NCBI RefSeq assembly: GCF_009827455.1
Contig: NZ_WTYZ01000001.1
Coordinates: forward strand, 1,683,001-1,747,000
Direction: 5' to 3'
Length of the DNA: 64,000 nt
From: Pontixanthobacter aestiaquae
GTDB taxonomy: Bacteria > Pseudomonadota > Alphaproteobacteria > Sphingomonadales > Sphingomonadaceae
The translations under genes were made by a program, and so were the position numbers. The notes beneath the pieces were generated by a model. The model ran no database searches. It was not told the origin of the DNA and saw nothing but the letters and a program-made list of their open reading frames with translations. Shown here piece by piece: positions 7,890-17,689 of the stretch; positions within the stretch are counted from its first letter, which is position 1, and each line of letters opens with the position of its first letter.

Positions 7890-10800
7890 TTGAGTTCTAC
7901 GCTAGTGCGTTTCACTTCCTCTCTGCGCGAGTGTGCAGCAGTGCTCTTGGTAGCACTGCTGCACTTCGTCGTGCTTGGAGGAGTGGCGCACGCGCAGACC
8001 ATTACCAACGTTGCCCGGGCCGACTGGACCGATCCGACGGGAGCCAAGCTGACGCTCTCCAACCAGATCGATTTCGATATAGTCCAGACACCCACGACTA
8101 TCGTCACTTTTGCGCCGTCGCCGGGATCGGACTCGGTGCTGAAATTCCAACCATCCCTGTGCGGATCGCAATCCTTGCGGTCTATTCAGCCCGGTGGTGG
8201 TGGGACGTCGACAATCAGCGCCGGTGTAACGCCGACGTCTGAAATCCGCGTGGGTCAGGACCTCTTGTTCCGGGTGGGCGTACCGGCCGCGAATATCGAT
8301 CCCGCTGCGGTCGACAGCCTTAATGCTATCATTCAAACCAGCACTGGTGATCGCGAAGAAATCGAGATCTTCGAAACCGGGGTAAATACCGGTATTTTCG
8401 TGGGTCGAATCCCGACAATCGGCATTCCGCCGTCGGTAGAGCAGGGCGATTGCCGCCTCAGCCTGACCGAAGGTGCGACTATCCAGATCGGGGTTACGCG
8501 CGTCGGACAAACCGATATTTTCATCTCTACCTCTGTAAACGTGCTGGCAGATCCTTTCGGCCTTGTATTCGATAGCGAAACCGGTGAACCGGTCACTGGC
8601 GCGCGTGTTTCGATGGTCGATGCTGTCACCGGCCAGCCCGCGAATGTGTTCGCCGAAGACGGTGTAACACCTTGGCCAAATTCGGTAATTTCCGGTCAGC
8701 CGATCACTGATGCGGCAGGCAATGTCTATATTATGGAACCGGGCGAATACTGGTTCCCGTTGGCGCCGCTGGGGCAATATCGCCTCGTGATCGAGCCGCC
8801 ATCGCCATATACAGCGCCGTCCACCGCAACCGCAGCAGAACTCGCGCAGCTTGTGCGCCCGGATGGCGGCAATTTCATCATTGTCGATGGATCCTTTGGC
8901 GGAGACTTCGCCCTGGTCGATCCAACGCCCGTGCGGATTGATATTCCGCTCGATCGGCCCAGCGTGGCCGTCAGCCTGAAGAAAACCGCATCGCGCAACA
9001 GCGCGCAGCCGGGTGATGCAGTGTTCTACACTATCACCGCACGAAATCAGGACCAGACCCGCGTCAAACGCAATGTTACTCTGGTCGATACACCGTCTTC
9101 TTGGCTGCGCCTGAGGCAGGATTCCATCCGTCTCAATGGTCAGGCCGCGCCGGATGCGGTTGATGTTACTGCCGATGGGCGGCAGCTGACGATCCGATTG
9201 GGTGACCTCCCTGGCGGAGCGCAGGCACGCGTGACATACGCGATGGTTGTGCGCGCCGATGCGCCTCCCGGACAGGCAGAAAACCGCGCGACTGCGACCG
9301 ATTCCAGAGGGAACAGCGCGACCGCTAGCGCCGTGGTGGACATCGAACGCGACACCATCGCGGGCCGGATGACAATTATCGGGCGGATTACCGCCGGAAC
9401 CTGCGATATTCGCTATCCGCGCATCGGCATTCCCGGTGTGCGGGTGATGATGGAAGATGGCAGCTTCGCAATTACCGATGCTGATGGCCGCTATCACTTC
9501 GAGGGCGTCGTTCCGGGCACGCACGTGGTGCAAGCCGCCGAGCAAACCCTGCCGGAAGGCAGCGAGTTTATTGATTGCTACCGCTCTACCCGCAGCGCCG
9601 GCACCACAACCTCACGCTTCGTGATTGGCCAAGGCGGTTCGCTGCTCGTGGCGGACTTCCATGCGGTCGTGCCGGAGGGCATTCTTGAGCCCATCGTGAA
9701 GGATGCCACTGCAGGCACGCCCGAGGCGGGCATTGTATCTCGCGAGCGCGGCGAAGCTGCTGACGGTGAAGATGCCGCCAAGCCGGCAGAAACCGCAACA
9801 TCACAGGCTGACAAAGAGGCTATCGGCGACGTCGACTGGCTCGCTTTAGGAGACGGCGAAGACGGCTGGTTGTTCCCCACGGCGGAGCATAACCCGCGTG
9901 CACCATCGATCCGCGTAGCTATCCGTCACCGCAAGGGTCAGAAGGCAGAATTGTTCGTCGATGGCGAGCCCGCCAGCAGTCTTGCGTTTGAAGGCATCAA
10001 AACCGCTTCGAAGGGCCACTATGCTGTCAGCGTATGGCGCGGCGTTCCGCTGAAGAACGAGAAGACTGTCCTTACCGCAAACATCCTCAACTCGTTGGGC
10101 GGTGTGTCGAAAGAACTTGAGCGCGAAGTGTATTTCGTTTCGCAAGCGGACCGCGTCGAATTCGTTCCAGAGCAATCGAAACTGGTTGCTGACGGCAGAA
10201 CACGTCCGGTCATCGCGGTGCGCGTAACCGACCGCAATGGCCGTCCGGTTCGTGGCGGGATCTCGGGTAATTTCTCGATCAATGCGCCGTATCAGAGCGC
10301 CACGCAGATCGAACAGCAGCAATTGCTTCAGCTGACCGGTAGCGGCGCCAGCAGCAGCGTTCGTTGGACGGTCGAGGGGGCGGACGGCATTGCGCTGATC
10401 GAACTTGCGCCGACGTTGATCAGCGGCTCTGTCCGTCTGGACTTCAGGTTCACCGATGGCGAAATCAGCCGCGAGCAAGAGCTGGAAACATGGCTGGAGC
10501 CTGGCGATGTCGAGTGGACTGTCGTCGGCTTGGCAGAAGGGTCAATCGGCGCGCGCACCGTTGCAGACAATATGGAGCGCGCTGGCCGCTTCGACAGCGA
10601 TCTGGGGGACAACGCCCGCGTCGCTCTCTACGCCAAAGGCCGCGTGCTCGGTAAATATCTGCTCACGCTGGCCTATGACAGCGCCAAACAGCGCGACGAT
10701 CAACGCGTCCTCGGCACGCTGGATCCAAACGCATATTACACCGTGTTTGCTGACGGTTCGAGCCGCCGGTTCGACGCTGCATCGCGTGAGAAGCTTTATG

Positions 10801-13043
10801 TCCGGATCGAAACCGCGACATTCTATGCGCTGTATGGCGATTTCCAGACCGGTTTCGACCAGACGCAGCTGGCACGCTATAACCGCACCGCGACCGGCGT
10901 AAAAGCCGAAGCACGCATCGGCGCGATCCAGGCACAGGCATTCGCTGCCGAAATCGAAACACGTTTCCGCCGCGATGAAATTCAGGGGCAGGGCATCTCT
11001 GGCCCATACCGCCTGGGCAGCCGCGCCATCATCGCCAATAGCGAGCGTATCACAATTGAAACACGCGACCGTCTGCGGTCCGAAGTGATCGTGAACAGCC
11101 GTGAGCTGGTTCGCTTCATCGATTATGACATCGATCTGTTGTCCGGCACGGTCACTTTCAGCGAGCCGATCCTGAGCCGTGATTTCGACCTCAACCCGCA
11201 ATTCATCGTGATTGAGTATGAAGTCGACGCGCTAAGCGGCGGTGAACTGAATGCCGGTGTCCGCGCGACCTGGACCGACAAATCGGGCAATATCCGCATC
11301 GGCGCGACCGCAATCACTGACAAGGGCGAAGAAGCCCGCACCAATATCGGGGCACTCGATCTGCGCGCCCGCCTTGGCGAGAGCACGGAAGTTCGCGCTG
11401 AAGTCGCGATGAGCCGCAGCGAGGGCAACAATGCAGGCGGATACATCGTGGAAGTCGAGCACCGTGCCGGCCCGGTTGATCTGCTCGCCTATATCCGCTC
11501 GCTCGACGCCGATTACGGTGTCGGACAGCAGAGCGGTGCGGAGCGCGGTCGCCGCAAGATCGGTGTCGATGCGCGCTATGCATTCGATGAAAAACTCTCG
11601 GTCGTCACCAGCTTCTGGCGTGATGACAGCCTGACCGATGGCAATCGCCGCAATGCAGCGCAGCTTCATGCCAACTACCGGACCAACAACACCGATCTGC
11701 AGATTGGTATTTCGCATCTCAATGATCGCCTGGATGACGGCACGACTAACACATCGACTGTTCTTGAAGGCGGCGTCACCCAGCGTCTGTTTGATAACAA
11801 GCTCGAGCTGAGCGCGACGAGCGCGATTGCTCTGGACCAGGCTGAATCGGTCGATCTGCCCGCGCAGCACCGCTTCGCCGCGCGCTATGCGATCACGCCG
11901 GGTATCAAGCTGGTCGGTCTGTACGAAATCGCCAATGGCGAGAATATCGATGCGCGCACTGTTCGTGGCGGTATCGAAGTTTCGCCATGGCAGGGGGGCC
12001 GCTTCACCAGCACGCTCGGCCAGCAGCGGATTAACGAAAATGGCAATCGCAGCTTCGCAGCGTTTGGCCTAGCGCAAACCCTGCAGGTCTCACCGACGCT
12101 GTCGCTCGACGCAACGGTGGACGGCAGCCGCACATTGGGCGGAACCGATCCAGTATCGGACATCATCAATCCTGCGCAGCCTGTCGCCGCTGGTGGACAG
12201 CTTGGTCAGGATGGCAGCCTGTTTGAAGACTTCACCGCTTTCACGTTGGGCGCTGCCTATCGCAAGGATCGCTGGAGCGCGACCGTGCGCGGCGAATATC
12301 GCGATGGCGAATTTGCTGACCGCAAGGGCCTTACTTTCGGTGCAGTCCGTCAATTGGGCGAGGGCAGCATCGTCGGTTCGGGCTTCACCTGGACCGAAGC
12401 AACCGGCCAGAACGGCGCGACAACCGAAATCTTCGACGGTGCGATCGCGTTCGCTCATCGTCCTGACGCGTCCGAAGTTGCAATGCTGGGTAAACTCGAA
12501 TTCCGCAGCGACTCTGTCACGAACGCAGTTGCAGGGGAGACCGGTCCGGCGGGCCGCACTGCACTGACCGTCACCGGCGACGCGCAATCGCGCCGCGTTA
12601 TCGGCAGCCTGTCCACCAATTGGTCGCCGCGCGGATATGAAGAGCTCGACGGAATCGAGGGCATCGAGTATCTGAACCGCCGCGATGAGTTCGGCCTGTT
12701 CATTGGTGCGCGTTACAATTTCGATAGCTTCGAAGGCTTTGATCTTGCCGGATTTACAGCGCTGGGCGGGGTTGATGCCCGGATCGGTATCGGCGAACAG
12801 TTCGAAGTGGGTGCGACCGCGACAGTCCGTGCGAATCTCAGCGATAATACTACCAGTTTCGCATTCGGTCCGAATATCGGCTTCGTACCGGCAGACGGAA
12901 TGCTGCTGACCGTGGGTTACAACATCGAAGGTTTCCGCGACGAAGATTTCTCTGCTGCGCGCAACACCGACAAAGGCATTTATGCCAGCGTTCGGGTCAA
13001 ATTCGATGCAGATACTTTCGGCTTTCTGGGTCTCGGCCGATGA
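7890..13043 (+). CDS. Giant exported protein: DUF11 + SdrD-like + Ig-like domains with C-terminal outer-membrane barrel-like region
   Basis: 1717 residues. The signal peptide covers residues 1-36 (cleavage after GGVAHA). A TITNVARADW element recalls the N-termini of the operon's smaller proteins. A DUF11 module lies at about 355-475 (VSLKKTASRNSAQPGD) and an SdrD-B/carboxypeptidase-regulatory-like fold at about 493-550 (GIPGVRVMMEDG, ITDADGRYHFEGV). An Ala/Glu-rich linker covers about 600-645 and an invasin-like Ig domain about 755-855 (VADGRTRPVIAVRVTDRNG). From about 870 to the end there are long runs of amphipathic strands (LYGDFQTGFDQTQLARYNR and many aromatic-ended strands) that look like a large outer-membrane beta-barrel. 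The start is TTG 7890 or GTG 7905; neither has a strong RBS. Exact function unknown. Confidence 0.72.
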   Translation: MSSTLVRFTSSLRECAAVLLVALLHFVVLGGVAHAQTITNVARADWTDPTGAKLTLSNQIDFDIVQTPTTIVTFAPSPGSDSVLKFQPSLCGSQSLRSIQPGGGGTSTISAGVTPTSEIRVGQDLLFRVGVPAANIDPAAVDSLNAIIQTSTGDREEIEIFETGVNTGIFVGRIPTIGIPPSVEQGDCRLSLTEGATIQIGVTRVGQTDIFISTSVNVLADPFGLVFDSETGEPVTGARVSMVDAVTGQPANVFAEDGVTPWPNSVISGQPITDAAGNVYIMEPGEYWFPLAPLGQYRLVIEPPSPYTAPSTATAAELAQLVRPDGGNFIIVDGSFGGDFALVDPTPVRIDIPLDRPSVAVSLKKTASRNSAQPGDAVFYTITARNQDQTRVKRNVTLVDTPSSWLRLRQDSIRLNGQAAPDAVDVTADGRQLTIRLGDLPGGAQARVTYAMVVRADAPPGQAENRATATDSRGNSATASAVVDIERDTIAGRMTIIGRITAGTCDIRYPRIGIPGVRVMMEDGSFAITDADGRYHFEGVVPGTHVVQAAEQTLPEGSEFIDCYRSTRSAGTTTSRFVIGQGGSLLVADFHAVVPEGILEPIVKDATAGTPEAGIVSRERGEAADGEDAAKPAETATSQADKEAIGDVDWLALGDGEDGWLFPTAEHNPRAPSIRVAIRHRKGQKAELFVDGEPASSLAFEGIKTASKGHYAVSVWRGVPLKNEKTVLTANILNSLGGVSKELEREVYFVSQADRVEFVPEQSKLVADGRTRPVIAVRVTDRNGRPVRGGISGNFSINAPYQSATQIEQQQLLQLTGSGASSSVRWTVEGADGIALIELAPTLISGSVRLDFRFTDGEISREQELETWLEPGDVEWTVVGLAEGSIGARTVADNMERAGRFDSDLGDNARVALYAKGRVLGKYLLTLAYDSAKQRDDQRVLGTLDPNAYYTVFADGSSRRFDAASREKLYVRIETATFYALYGDFQTGFDQTQLARYNRTATGVKAEARIGAIQAQAFAAEIETRFRRDEIQGQGISGPYRLGSRAIIANSERITIETRDRLRSEVIVNSRELVRFIDYDIDLLSGTVTFSEPILSRDFDLNPQFIVIEYEVDALSGGELNAGVRATWTDKSGNIRIGATAITDKGEEARTNIGALDLRARLGESTEVRAEVAMSRSEGNNAGGYIVEVEHRAGPVDLLAYIRSLDADYGVGQQSGAERGRRKIGVDARYAFDEKLSVVTSFWRDDSLTDGNRRNAAQLHANYRTNNTDLQIGISHLNDRLDDGTTNTSTVLEGGVTQRLFDNKLELSATSAIALDQAESVDLPAQHRFAARYAITPGIKLVGLYEIANGENIDARTVRGGIEVSPWQGGRFTSTLGQQRINENGNRSFAAFGLAQTLQVSPTLSLDATVDGSRTLGGTDPVSDIINPAQPVAAGGQLGQDGSLFEDFTAFTLGAAYRKDRWSATVRGEYRDGEFADRKGLTFGAVRQLGEGSIVGSGFTWTEATGQNGATTEIFDGAIAFAHRPDASEVAMLGKLEFRSDSVTNAVAGETGPAGRTALTVTGDAQSRRVIGSLSTNWSPRGYEELDGIEGIEYLNRRDEFGLFIGARYNFDSFEGFDLAGFTALGGVDARIGIGEQFEVGATATVRANLSDNTTSFAFGPNIGFVPADGMLLTVGYNIEGFRDEDFSAARNTDKGIYASVRVKFDADTFGFLGLGR

Positions 13044-15073
13044 CCGGAAGACCCGATATCCCGGAGCGAAGTGTTAGCGCTCCGTTAACCATGCTGAGCT
13101 ATGCCAACCTTATGCGTTGGATGCCGTCTAAAGATCAGATTCTAACAGTGTTCTCAGCGATGTGGCGACTGATCGCTGCTGTGTTCGTATTGGGCTTCGC
13201 GCAAGTCGCTCAGGCCCAGACAACGACGACCTATGTCAACGGCGTCGATGGAACGATCGACGGCTCGACGACCTGCGCGGCGCCGCTGGTCCGCACATTT
13301 GTCGTGGGCGGTTCGAGCTTTACAGTCGCAGATGTCGATCTCGGCTTTTTCGCTACGCATACATGGCGCGGTGATATCCAGTTGACGCTAGAATCACCCG
13401 ATGGGACGCGCGTGCAATTGGTCGATGGCGACGCGACCAATACCAGCGGTGACAATCTCAACGTTCTGCTCGACGATGCGCATGGGACGGTGGTGAATAC
13501 GGACGCTCCTACCGAGCCACATTCGACCACTGCACCGCCGCCATTTGCCAATAATTTCAGCCCTAATGCTGCTTTGTCCGCATTTAACGGAGTGGCAAGT
13601 GCAGGCACCTGGCGTCTGGAAATCTGCGATATCTTTACTGGTTCTGATGACGGCGTATTTCGCTATGCCGAATTGTATCTGACATCAGCACCCCCTTTTG
13701 CTGACTTGTCTCTGACGAAAACCGTCAGCAATGCTACACCGGCAAACGGCACTGCAATCAGCTACACATTGACGGTAAGCAATGCGGGTGCGCCATCGCA
13801 AAATGCAACTGGTGTTCAAGTCCGCGACATTCTGCCCGATGGCTTTATTTTTGTCAGTGCGCCAGCAGCCTATGATAGCGGAACCGGCATTTGGACCGTG
13901 GGCAGCGTCCCTGCAGGGACCAGCACTTCGATCACCATCAACGGCACGGTAAACGCGACGTCTGGCGCGACGGTTACCAACACCGCAGAAATCATTGCGA
14001 GTGCGCAAGCGGATATAGACTCAACCGTAGATAACGGGGTCGCAACCGAAGACGATTATGCGACCAGCAGCTTTACAGTCGCCGGAACGCGTGTTGCGGG
14101 GACACCGCCGAATTTGGATGCATTCTGTGCTGCGACCAATCAGATATTGTTCGATTGGCAAGGACGGCCTTGGACCAATGCGACGAATAATGATTTCACC
14201 CAGATCGGTATCGGCTCGATCAATTACGATTTGACCACAGATGTGGCGTTTGTCGCTGGCTCACCTGCAATCAATTCAACCAACACGGGCGGTTTAGCGG
14301 CAGGCGAGGAAGGTCTGTTCATCAACCTCAATAACGAAACGCAGTCCGATGAAGCGACCATCGTGATGACGCTCCCTACGGCAGTGCCGGGCATGCAATT
14401 CACGGTATTCGACATTGATTTTGGTAACAACAGTTTCGCGGACAAGCTGACAGTTGTCGGGTCCTTTGACGGCACGCCGGTAATGCCGACGCTTACCAAC
14501 GGAATTGCCAATTACGTAACCGGAAACGTTGCGATCGGTGATGCCGGATCAAGCAGCGACAGCGCCGACGGCAATGTTGTTGTCACTTTTCTGGCCCCCG
14601 TGGATACGGTCACGATTTCCTACGGCAATCACACGACAGCGCCGGTGAATCCGGAAAACCAGTTCATGACCATCCATGATATCAACCACTGCGGACCCGA
14701 GACAAATCTCAGCGTAACAAAAGTTAGCTCGATCGTTTCTGATCCAGTCAACCTTGGCGTAAATCCGAAAGCACTGCAGAATGCGACGGTTCGCTATTGT
14801 ATACTGATCAGCAATGCAGGGTCAGCCACAGCGACCTCCGTTGTCGCAACCGACAATATTCCGTCCGATCTGACATACAGCCCGGGCACTATCAGAAGCG
14901 GAACGAGTTGCGGCACCGCGACTACAGTCGAAGACGACAACAACGTCGACAATGCCGGGGATGAGGACGATCCATTCGGAGCGTCGATATCGGGTTCGAC
15001 GCTGACCATGACCGCCGCAACGCTGGGTCCGTCGGACAATATGGCGATCACATTCGAGGCCACGATCAACTAA
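13040..15073 (+). CDS. Exported protein with P-domain and DUF11 modules
   Basis: 677 residues from ATG 13040, which overlaps the previous stop (ATGA). The signal peptide itself starts at about residue 41 (MWRLIAAVFVLGFAQVAQA), so ATG 13091 or 13160 may be the true start. Residues about 75-215 resemble a proprotein-convertase P-domain (FATHTWRGDIQLTLESPDGT through GTWRLEICDIF). A DUF11 module follows (LTKTVSNATPANGTAISYT), then a beta-rich segment of about 200 residues with WQGRPWTNA. The C-terminal DUF11 module (VTKVSSIVSDPVNLGVNPKA) is close to that of the 6783 gene. P-domains often mediate beta-sandwich interactions or calcium binding. No protease domain is present. Confidence 0.75.
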   Translation: MTGRPDIPERSVSAPLTMLSYANLMRWMPSKDQILTVFSAMWRLIAAVFVLGFAQVAQAQTTTTYVNGVDGTIDGSTTCAAPLVRTFVVGGSSFTVADVDLGFFATHTWRGDIQLTLESPDGTRVQLVDGDATNTSGDNLNVLLDDAHGTVVNTDAPTEPHSTTAPPPFANNFSPNAALSAFNGVASAGTWRLEICDIFTGSDDGVFRYAELYLTSAPPFADLSLTKTVSNATPANGTAISYTLTVSNAGAPSQNATGVQVRDILPDGFIFVSAPAAYDSGTGIWTVGSVPAGTSTSITINGTVNATSGATVTNTAEIIASAQADIDSTVDNGVATEDDYATSSFTVAGTRVAGTPPNLDAFCAATNQILFDWQGRPWTNATNNDFTQIGIGSINYDLTTDVAFVAGSPAINSTNTGGLAAGEEGLFINLNNETQSDEATIVMTLPTAVPGMQFTVFDIDFGNNSFADKLTVVGSFDGTPVMPTLTNGIANYVTGNVAIGDAGSSSDSADGNVVVTFLAPVDTVTISYGNHTTAPVNPENQFMTIHDINHCGPETNLSVTKVSSIVSDPVNLGVNPKALQNATVRYCILISNAGSATATSVVATDNIPSDLTYSPGTIRSGTSCGTATTVEDDNNVDNAGDEDDPFGASISGSTLTMTAATLGPSDNMAITFEATIN

Positions 15074-15149
15074 GCTGAATTCGAATTCTGCGCTGCGCTG
15101 CACAAAAGCCGTTTGACGGCTATGCCTGCATGTCTAAGGTCGCCTTTGG

Positions 15150-15896
15150 ATGGAGACCTCGCACACCCTTCCGGAACCACCGCCAAGCTTGGCCGATCTT
15201 TCGGAGCAGGGACCGGTTGCGCTTTTCCTCGATTTTGACGGCACGCTGGTGGAAATCGCGCCAACACCGGATTCGATTCACGTTCCAGATGATCTGACGG
15301 AGCGCCTTGAGGCCCTTTCAAGCCGGTATGACGGGCGACTGGCTCTGGTAAGCGGGCGCGCGCCTGCCGATCTGGAGCGGCACCTTGGTAGCCTGCCATT
15401 TGCGGTCGCCGGATCGCATGGCGCGTCGCGTTTTCGCGCGGATGGTTCGGCTATGGGAAAAGCGGCGGACGCGCTGCCCGATGCGGTTGTTTCGGCACTG
15501 AGCGAATTTGCGGAGGGCAATGGCGTCTCCTACGAGGCAAAAAGCCACGGCGGTGCGCTGCATTTCCGTGCCAAGCCCGAGCTTGAGGGCGCGGCGGTAG
15601 AATTTGCCAGCGCGCTCGCCACCGAGCACGATCTAGCGGTAAAGGCCGGCAAATGCGTGGTTGAAATAGTCGGGAACGGCGCTGACAAGGCTTCGGCAGT
15701 AAGAGCCTTCATGGCAGAACATGATTTCGCCGGAGCAACGCCGATCTTTATCGGCGATGATGTGACCGATGAAGACGGTTTCGCCGCCGCAAACGAAATT
15801 GGCGGCTTCGGCATCGCGGTAGGCGATCGCCCCTATCGAAACGCGCAATATAAACTCAATTCTGTGAAGGATGTGCATGCATGGCTGAAGCTGTGA
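15150..15896 (+). CDS. otsB: Trehalose-6-phosphate phosphatase
   Basis: A 248-residue HAD-superfamily enzyme that releases trehalose from trehalose-6-phosphate. HAD motif I is DFDGTL (about 28-33, nucleophile and acid/base aspartates), motif II is in LALVSGR, and motif IV is GDDVTDEDGF near residue 205, typical of OtsB. Lengths of 230-270 are normal. The last 16 bases overlap the GH15 gene, and otsA follows that, so the three are translated as one operon. Confidence 0.95.
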   Translation: METSHTLPEPPPSLADLSEQGPVALFLDFDGTLVEIAPTPDSIHVPDDLTERLEALSSRYDGRLALVSGRAPADLERHLGSLPFAVAGSHGASRFRADGSAMGKAADALPDAVVSALSEFAEGNGVSYEAKSHGGALHFRAKPELEGAAVEFASALATEHDLAVKAGKCVVEIVGNGADKASAVRAFMAEHDFAGATPIFIGDDVTDEDGFAAANEIGGFGIAVGDRPYRNAQYKLNSVKDVHAWLKL

Positions 15897-17689
15897 CCGA
15901 CCCCAATCTGGAACTCTGGCCAATTGGAAATTGTCAGGTGAGCGGGCTGATCGATCAGTCGGCTTCGCTGGTGTGGGGCTGCGTCCCGCGTGTCGATGGT
16001 GATCCGGTCTTCTGCGCGCTGCTCAATGGCGAGAAGCGGGATTCCGGCGTCTGGCGGTTTGAGTTAGAAAACCAAACTTCGGTCACTCAGCACTACGAAC
16101 GTAACACCGCCATTCTTGTGACGCGGCTAGAGTCTGAAGATGGCAGCGCGGTTGAAATCCGCGATTTCTGTCCGCGATACGAGCGGTCCGGCAGGATGTA
16201 CCGGCCGGTGGCGTTTGCGCGCATTGTTCGCCCGGTTTCCGGGGTTCCGCGGCTGAAAGTCACGCTCAATCCGATGCGCGATTACGGCGCGACGATTGCC
16301 GAGAAAACCAACGGCACCAATCATATCCGCTATCTTGTCGGCCCGCAGGCGATGCGGCTGAGTACCGATGCGCCCGTCGGGTATGTGCTGGAATCGCGTT
16401 ACTACCGGGTGGAAGCAGATCAGCATTTCTTCCTCGGTCCTGATGAGCCATTCGTTGGCAATGTCCGCTCGGAACTGCGCCGGATGGAACAATCGACCGC
16501 ACGCTATTGGAAGCTGTGGGTGCGGGGGCTGCATATTCCTCTTGAATGGCAGGACGAGGTCATCCGCTGCGCGATTACGCTGAAATTGTGCCAGCATGAA
16601 GAAACCGGCGCGATTGTTGCCGCGCTCACCACTTCCATTCCCGAAGCCGCGCATAGCGAGCGCAACTGGGATTACCGCTTCTGTTGGATCCGCGATTCTT
16701 ACTACACCGTCCAAGCTCTCAACCGGCTCGGCGCATTGGACGTGCTGGAGAAATATCTGGGATATCTGCGCAATATCGTCGACTCTGCGCGCGGCGGGCA
16801 GATCCAGCCGCTCTATTCGGTCATGGGCGAGGGCGAGCTCGACGAAACAACCGCAGCCCATCTGGCCGGCTATCGCGGCATGGGGCCGGTCCGCAAAGGC
16901 AACGCCGCCTACAAGCAAATCCAGCATGATTGCTATGGCCAGATCGTCTTGCCCACCGCGCAGGCGTTCTTCGATCGCCGCTTGCTCCGCATGGCCGACG
17001 ATAATGATTTCGAAAGCCTCGAAGAAGTCGGCGAGATGGCGTGGAAGATGCACGACCAGCCCGATGCGGGCCTGTGGGAATTTCGCACACGTCAGGAAGT
17101 CCACACATACTCTGCCGTGATGAGCTGGGCAGCGTGTGATCGCTTGGCAAAGGTGGCAGCAAACATCGACAAAGCTGACCGCCAACAAGTCTGGCAAGAA
17201 CGCGCCGATGCCATTCGCGCCAAAATCGAAGACAAGGCCTGGGTCGAAAATGGCCAAGAGGGCGGCCATTACGGCGCATCCTTCGAAAGCGACTATCTCG
17301 ATGCGAGCCTGTTACAGATGGTCGAGCTGCGCTTCCTCCAACCGGACAATCCGCGGTTCCAATCGACATTCACCGCGATCGAGAAAACTCTGCGGCGCGG
17401 CGAGCATATGCTTCGCTATGCGTCAGAGGATGATTTCGGTCTGCCGGAGACAGCCTTCAACGTCTGCACATTCTGGTTGATCGAGGCGCTGCATCTTGCG
17501 GGGCGCGATGAAGAAGCGCGGACATTGTTCACTGCCATGCTCAGCCATACCACCGAATCCGGTCTGCTTTCTGAAGACCTCGACTTCGAGACCGGAGAGC
17601 TGTGGGGGAACTTCCCGCAGACATACTCGCTGGTAGGAGTGATAAATTGTGCCGGGCTGCTGTCCCGGCCGTGGAGCGAAATGCGATGA
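15881..17689 (+). CDS. Glycoside hydrolase family 15 protein (glucoamylase/trehalase-like)
   Basis: 602 residues with the (alpha/alpha)6 GH15 fold: an N-terminal beta-sandwich, then NWDYRFCWIRDSYYT near residues 265-280 and HTYSAVMSWAACDR near 407-420. LPETAFNVCTFWLIEAL lies near 525 with candidate catalytic glutamates around it. No signal peptide, so it acts in the cytoplasm. Family members hydrolyse alpha-glucosides such as maltodextrin, and some GH15 enzymes are trehalases. Position between otsB and otsA with overlaps at both ends (16 bp and ATGA) points to a role in trehalose or alpha-glucan turnover. The exact substrate cannot be read from sequence. Confidence 0.9.
   Translation: MAEAVTDPNLELWPIGNCQVSGLIDQSASLVWGCVPRVDGDPVFCALLNGEKRDSGVWRFELENQTSVTQHYERNTAILVTRLESEDGSAVEIRDFCPRYERSGRMYRPVAFARIVRPVSGVPRLKVTLNPMRDYGATIAEKTNGTNHIRYLVGPQAMRLSTDAPVGYVLESRYYRVEADQHFFLGPDEPFVGNVRSELRRMEQSTARYWKLWVRGLHIPLEWQDEVIRCAITLKLCQHEETGAIVAALTTSIPEAAHSERNWDYRFCWIRDSYYTVQALNRLGALDVLEKYLGYLRNIVDSARGGQIQPLYSVMGEGELDETTAAHLAGYRGMGPVRKGNAAYKQIQHDCYGQIVLPTAQAFFDRRLLRMADDNDFESLEEVGEMAWKMHDQPDAGLWEFRTRQEVHTYSAVMSWAACDRLAKVAANIDKADRQQVWQERADAIRAKIEDKAWVENGQEGGHYGASFESDYLDASLLQMVELRFLQPDNPRFQSTFTAIEKTLRRGEHMLRYASEDDFGLPETAFNVCTFWLIEALHLAGRDEEARTLFTAMLSHTTESGLLSEDLDFETGELWGNFPQTYSLVGVINCAGLLSRPWSEMR

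Noticed and set aside
7902..9545. 547-codon minus-strand open frame opposite the giant DUF11 gene
   Set aside because: Antisense shadow; Arg/His/Ile-rich low-information translation and no ribosome-binding site.
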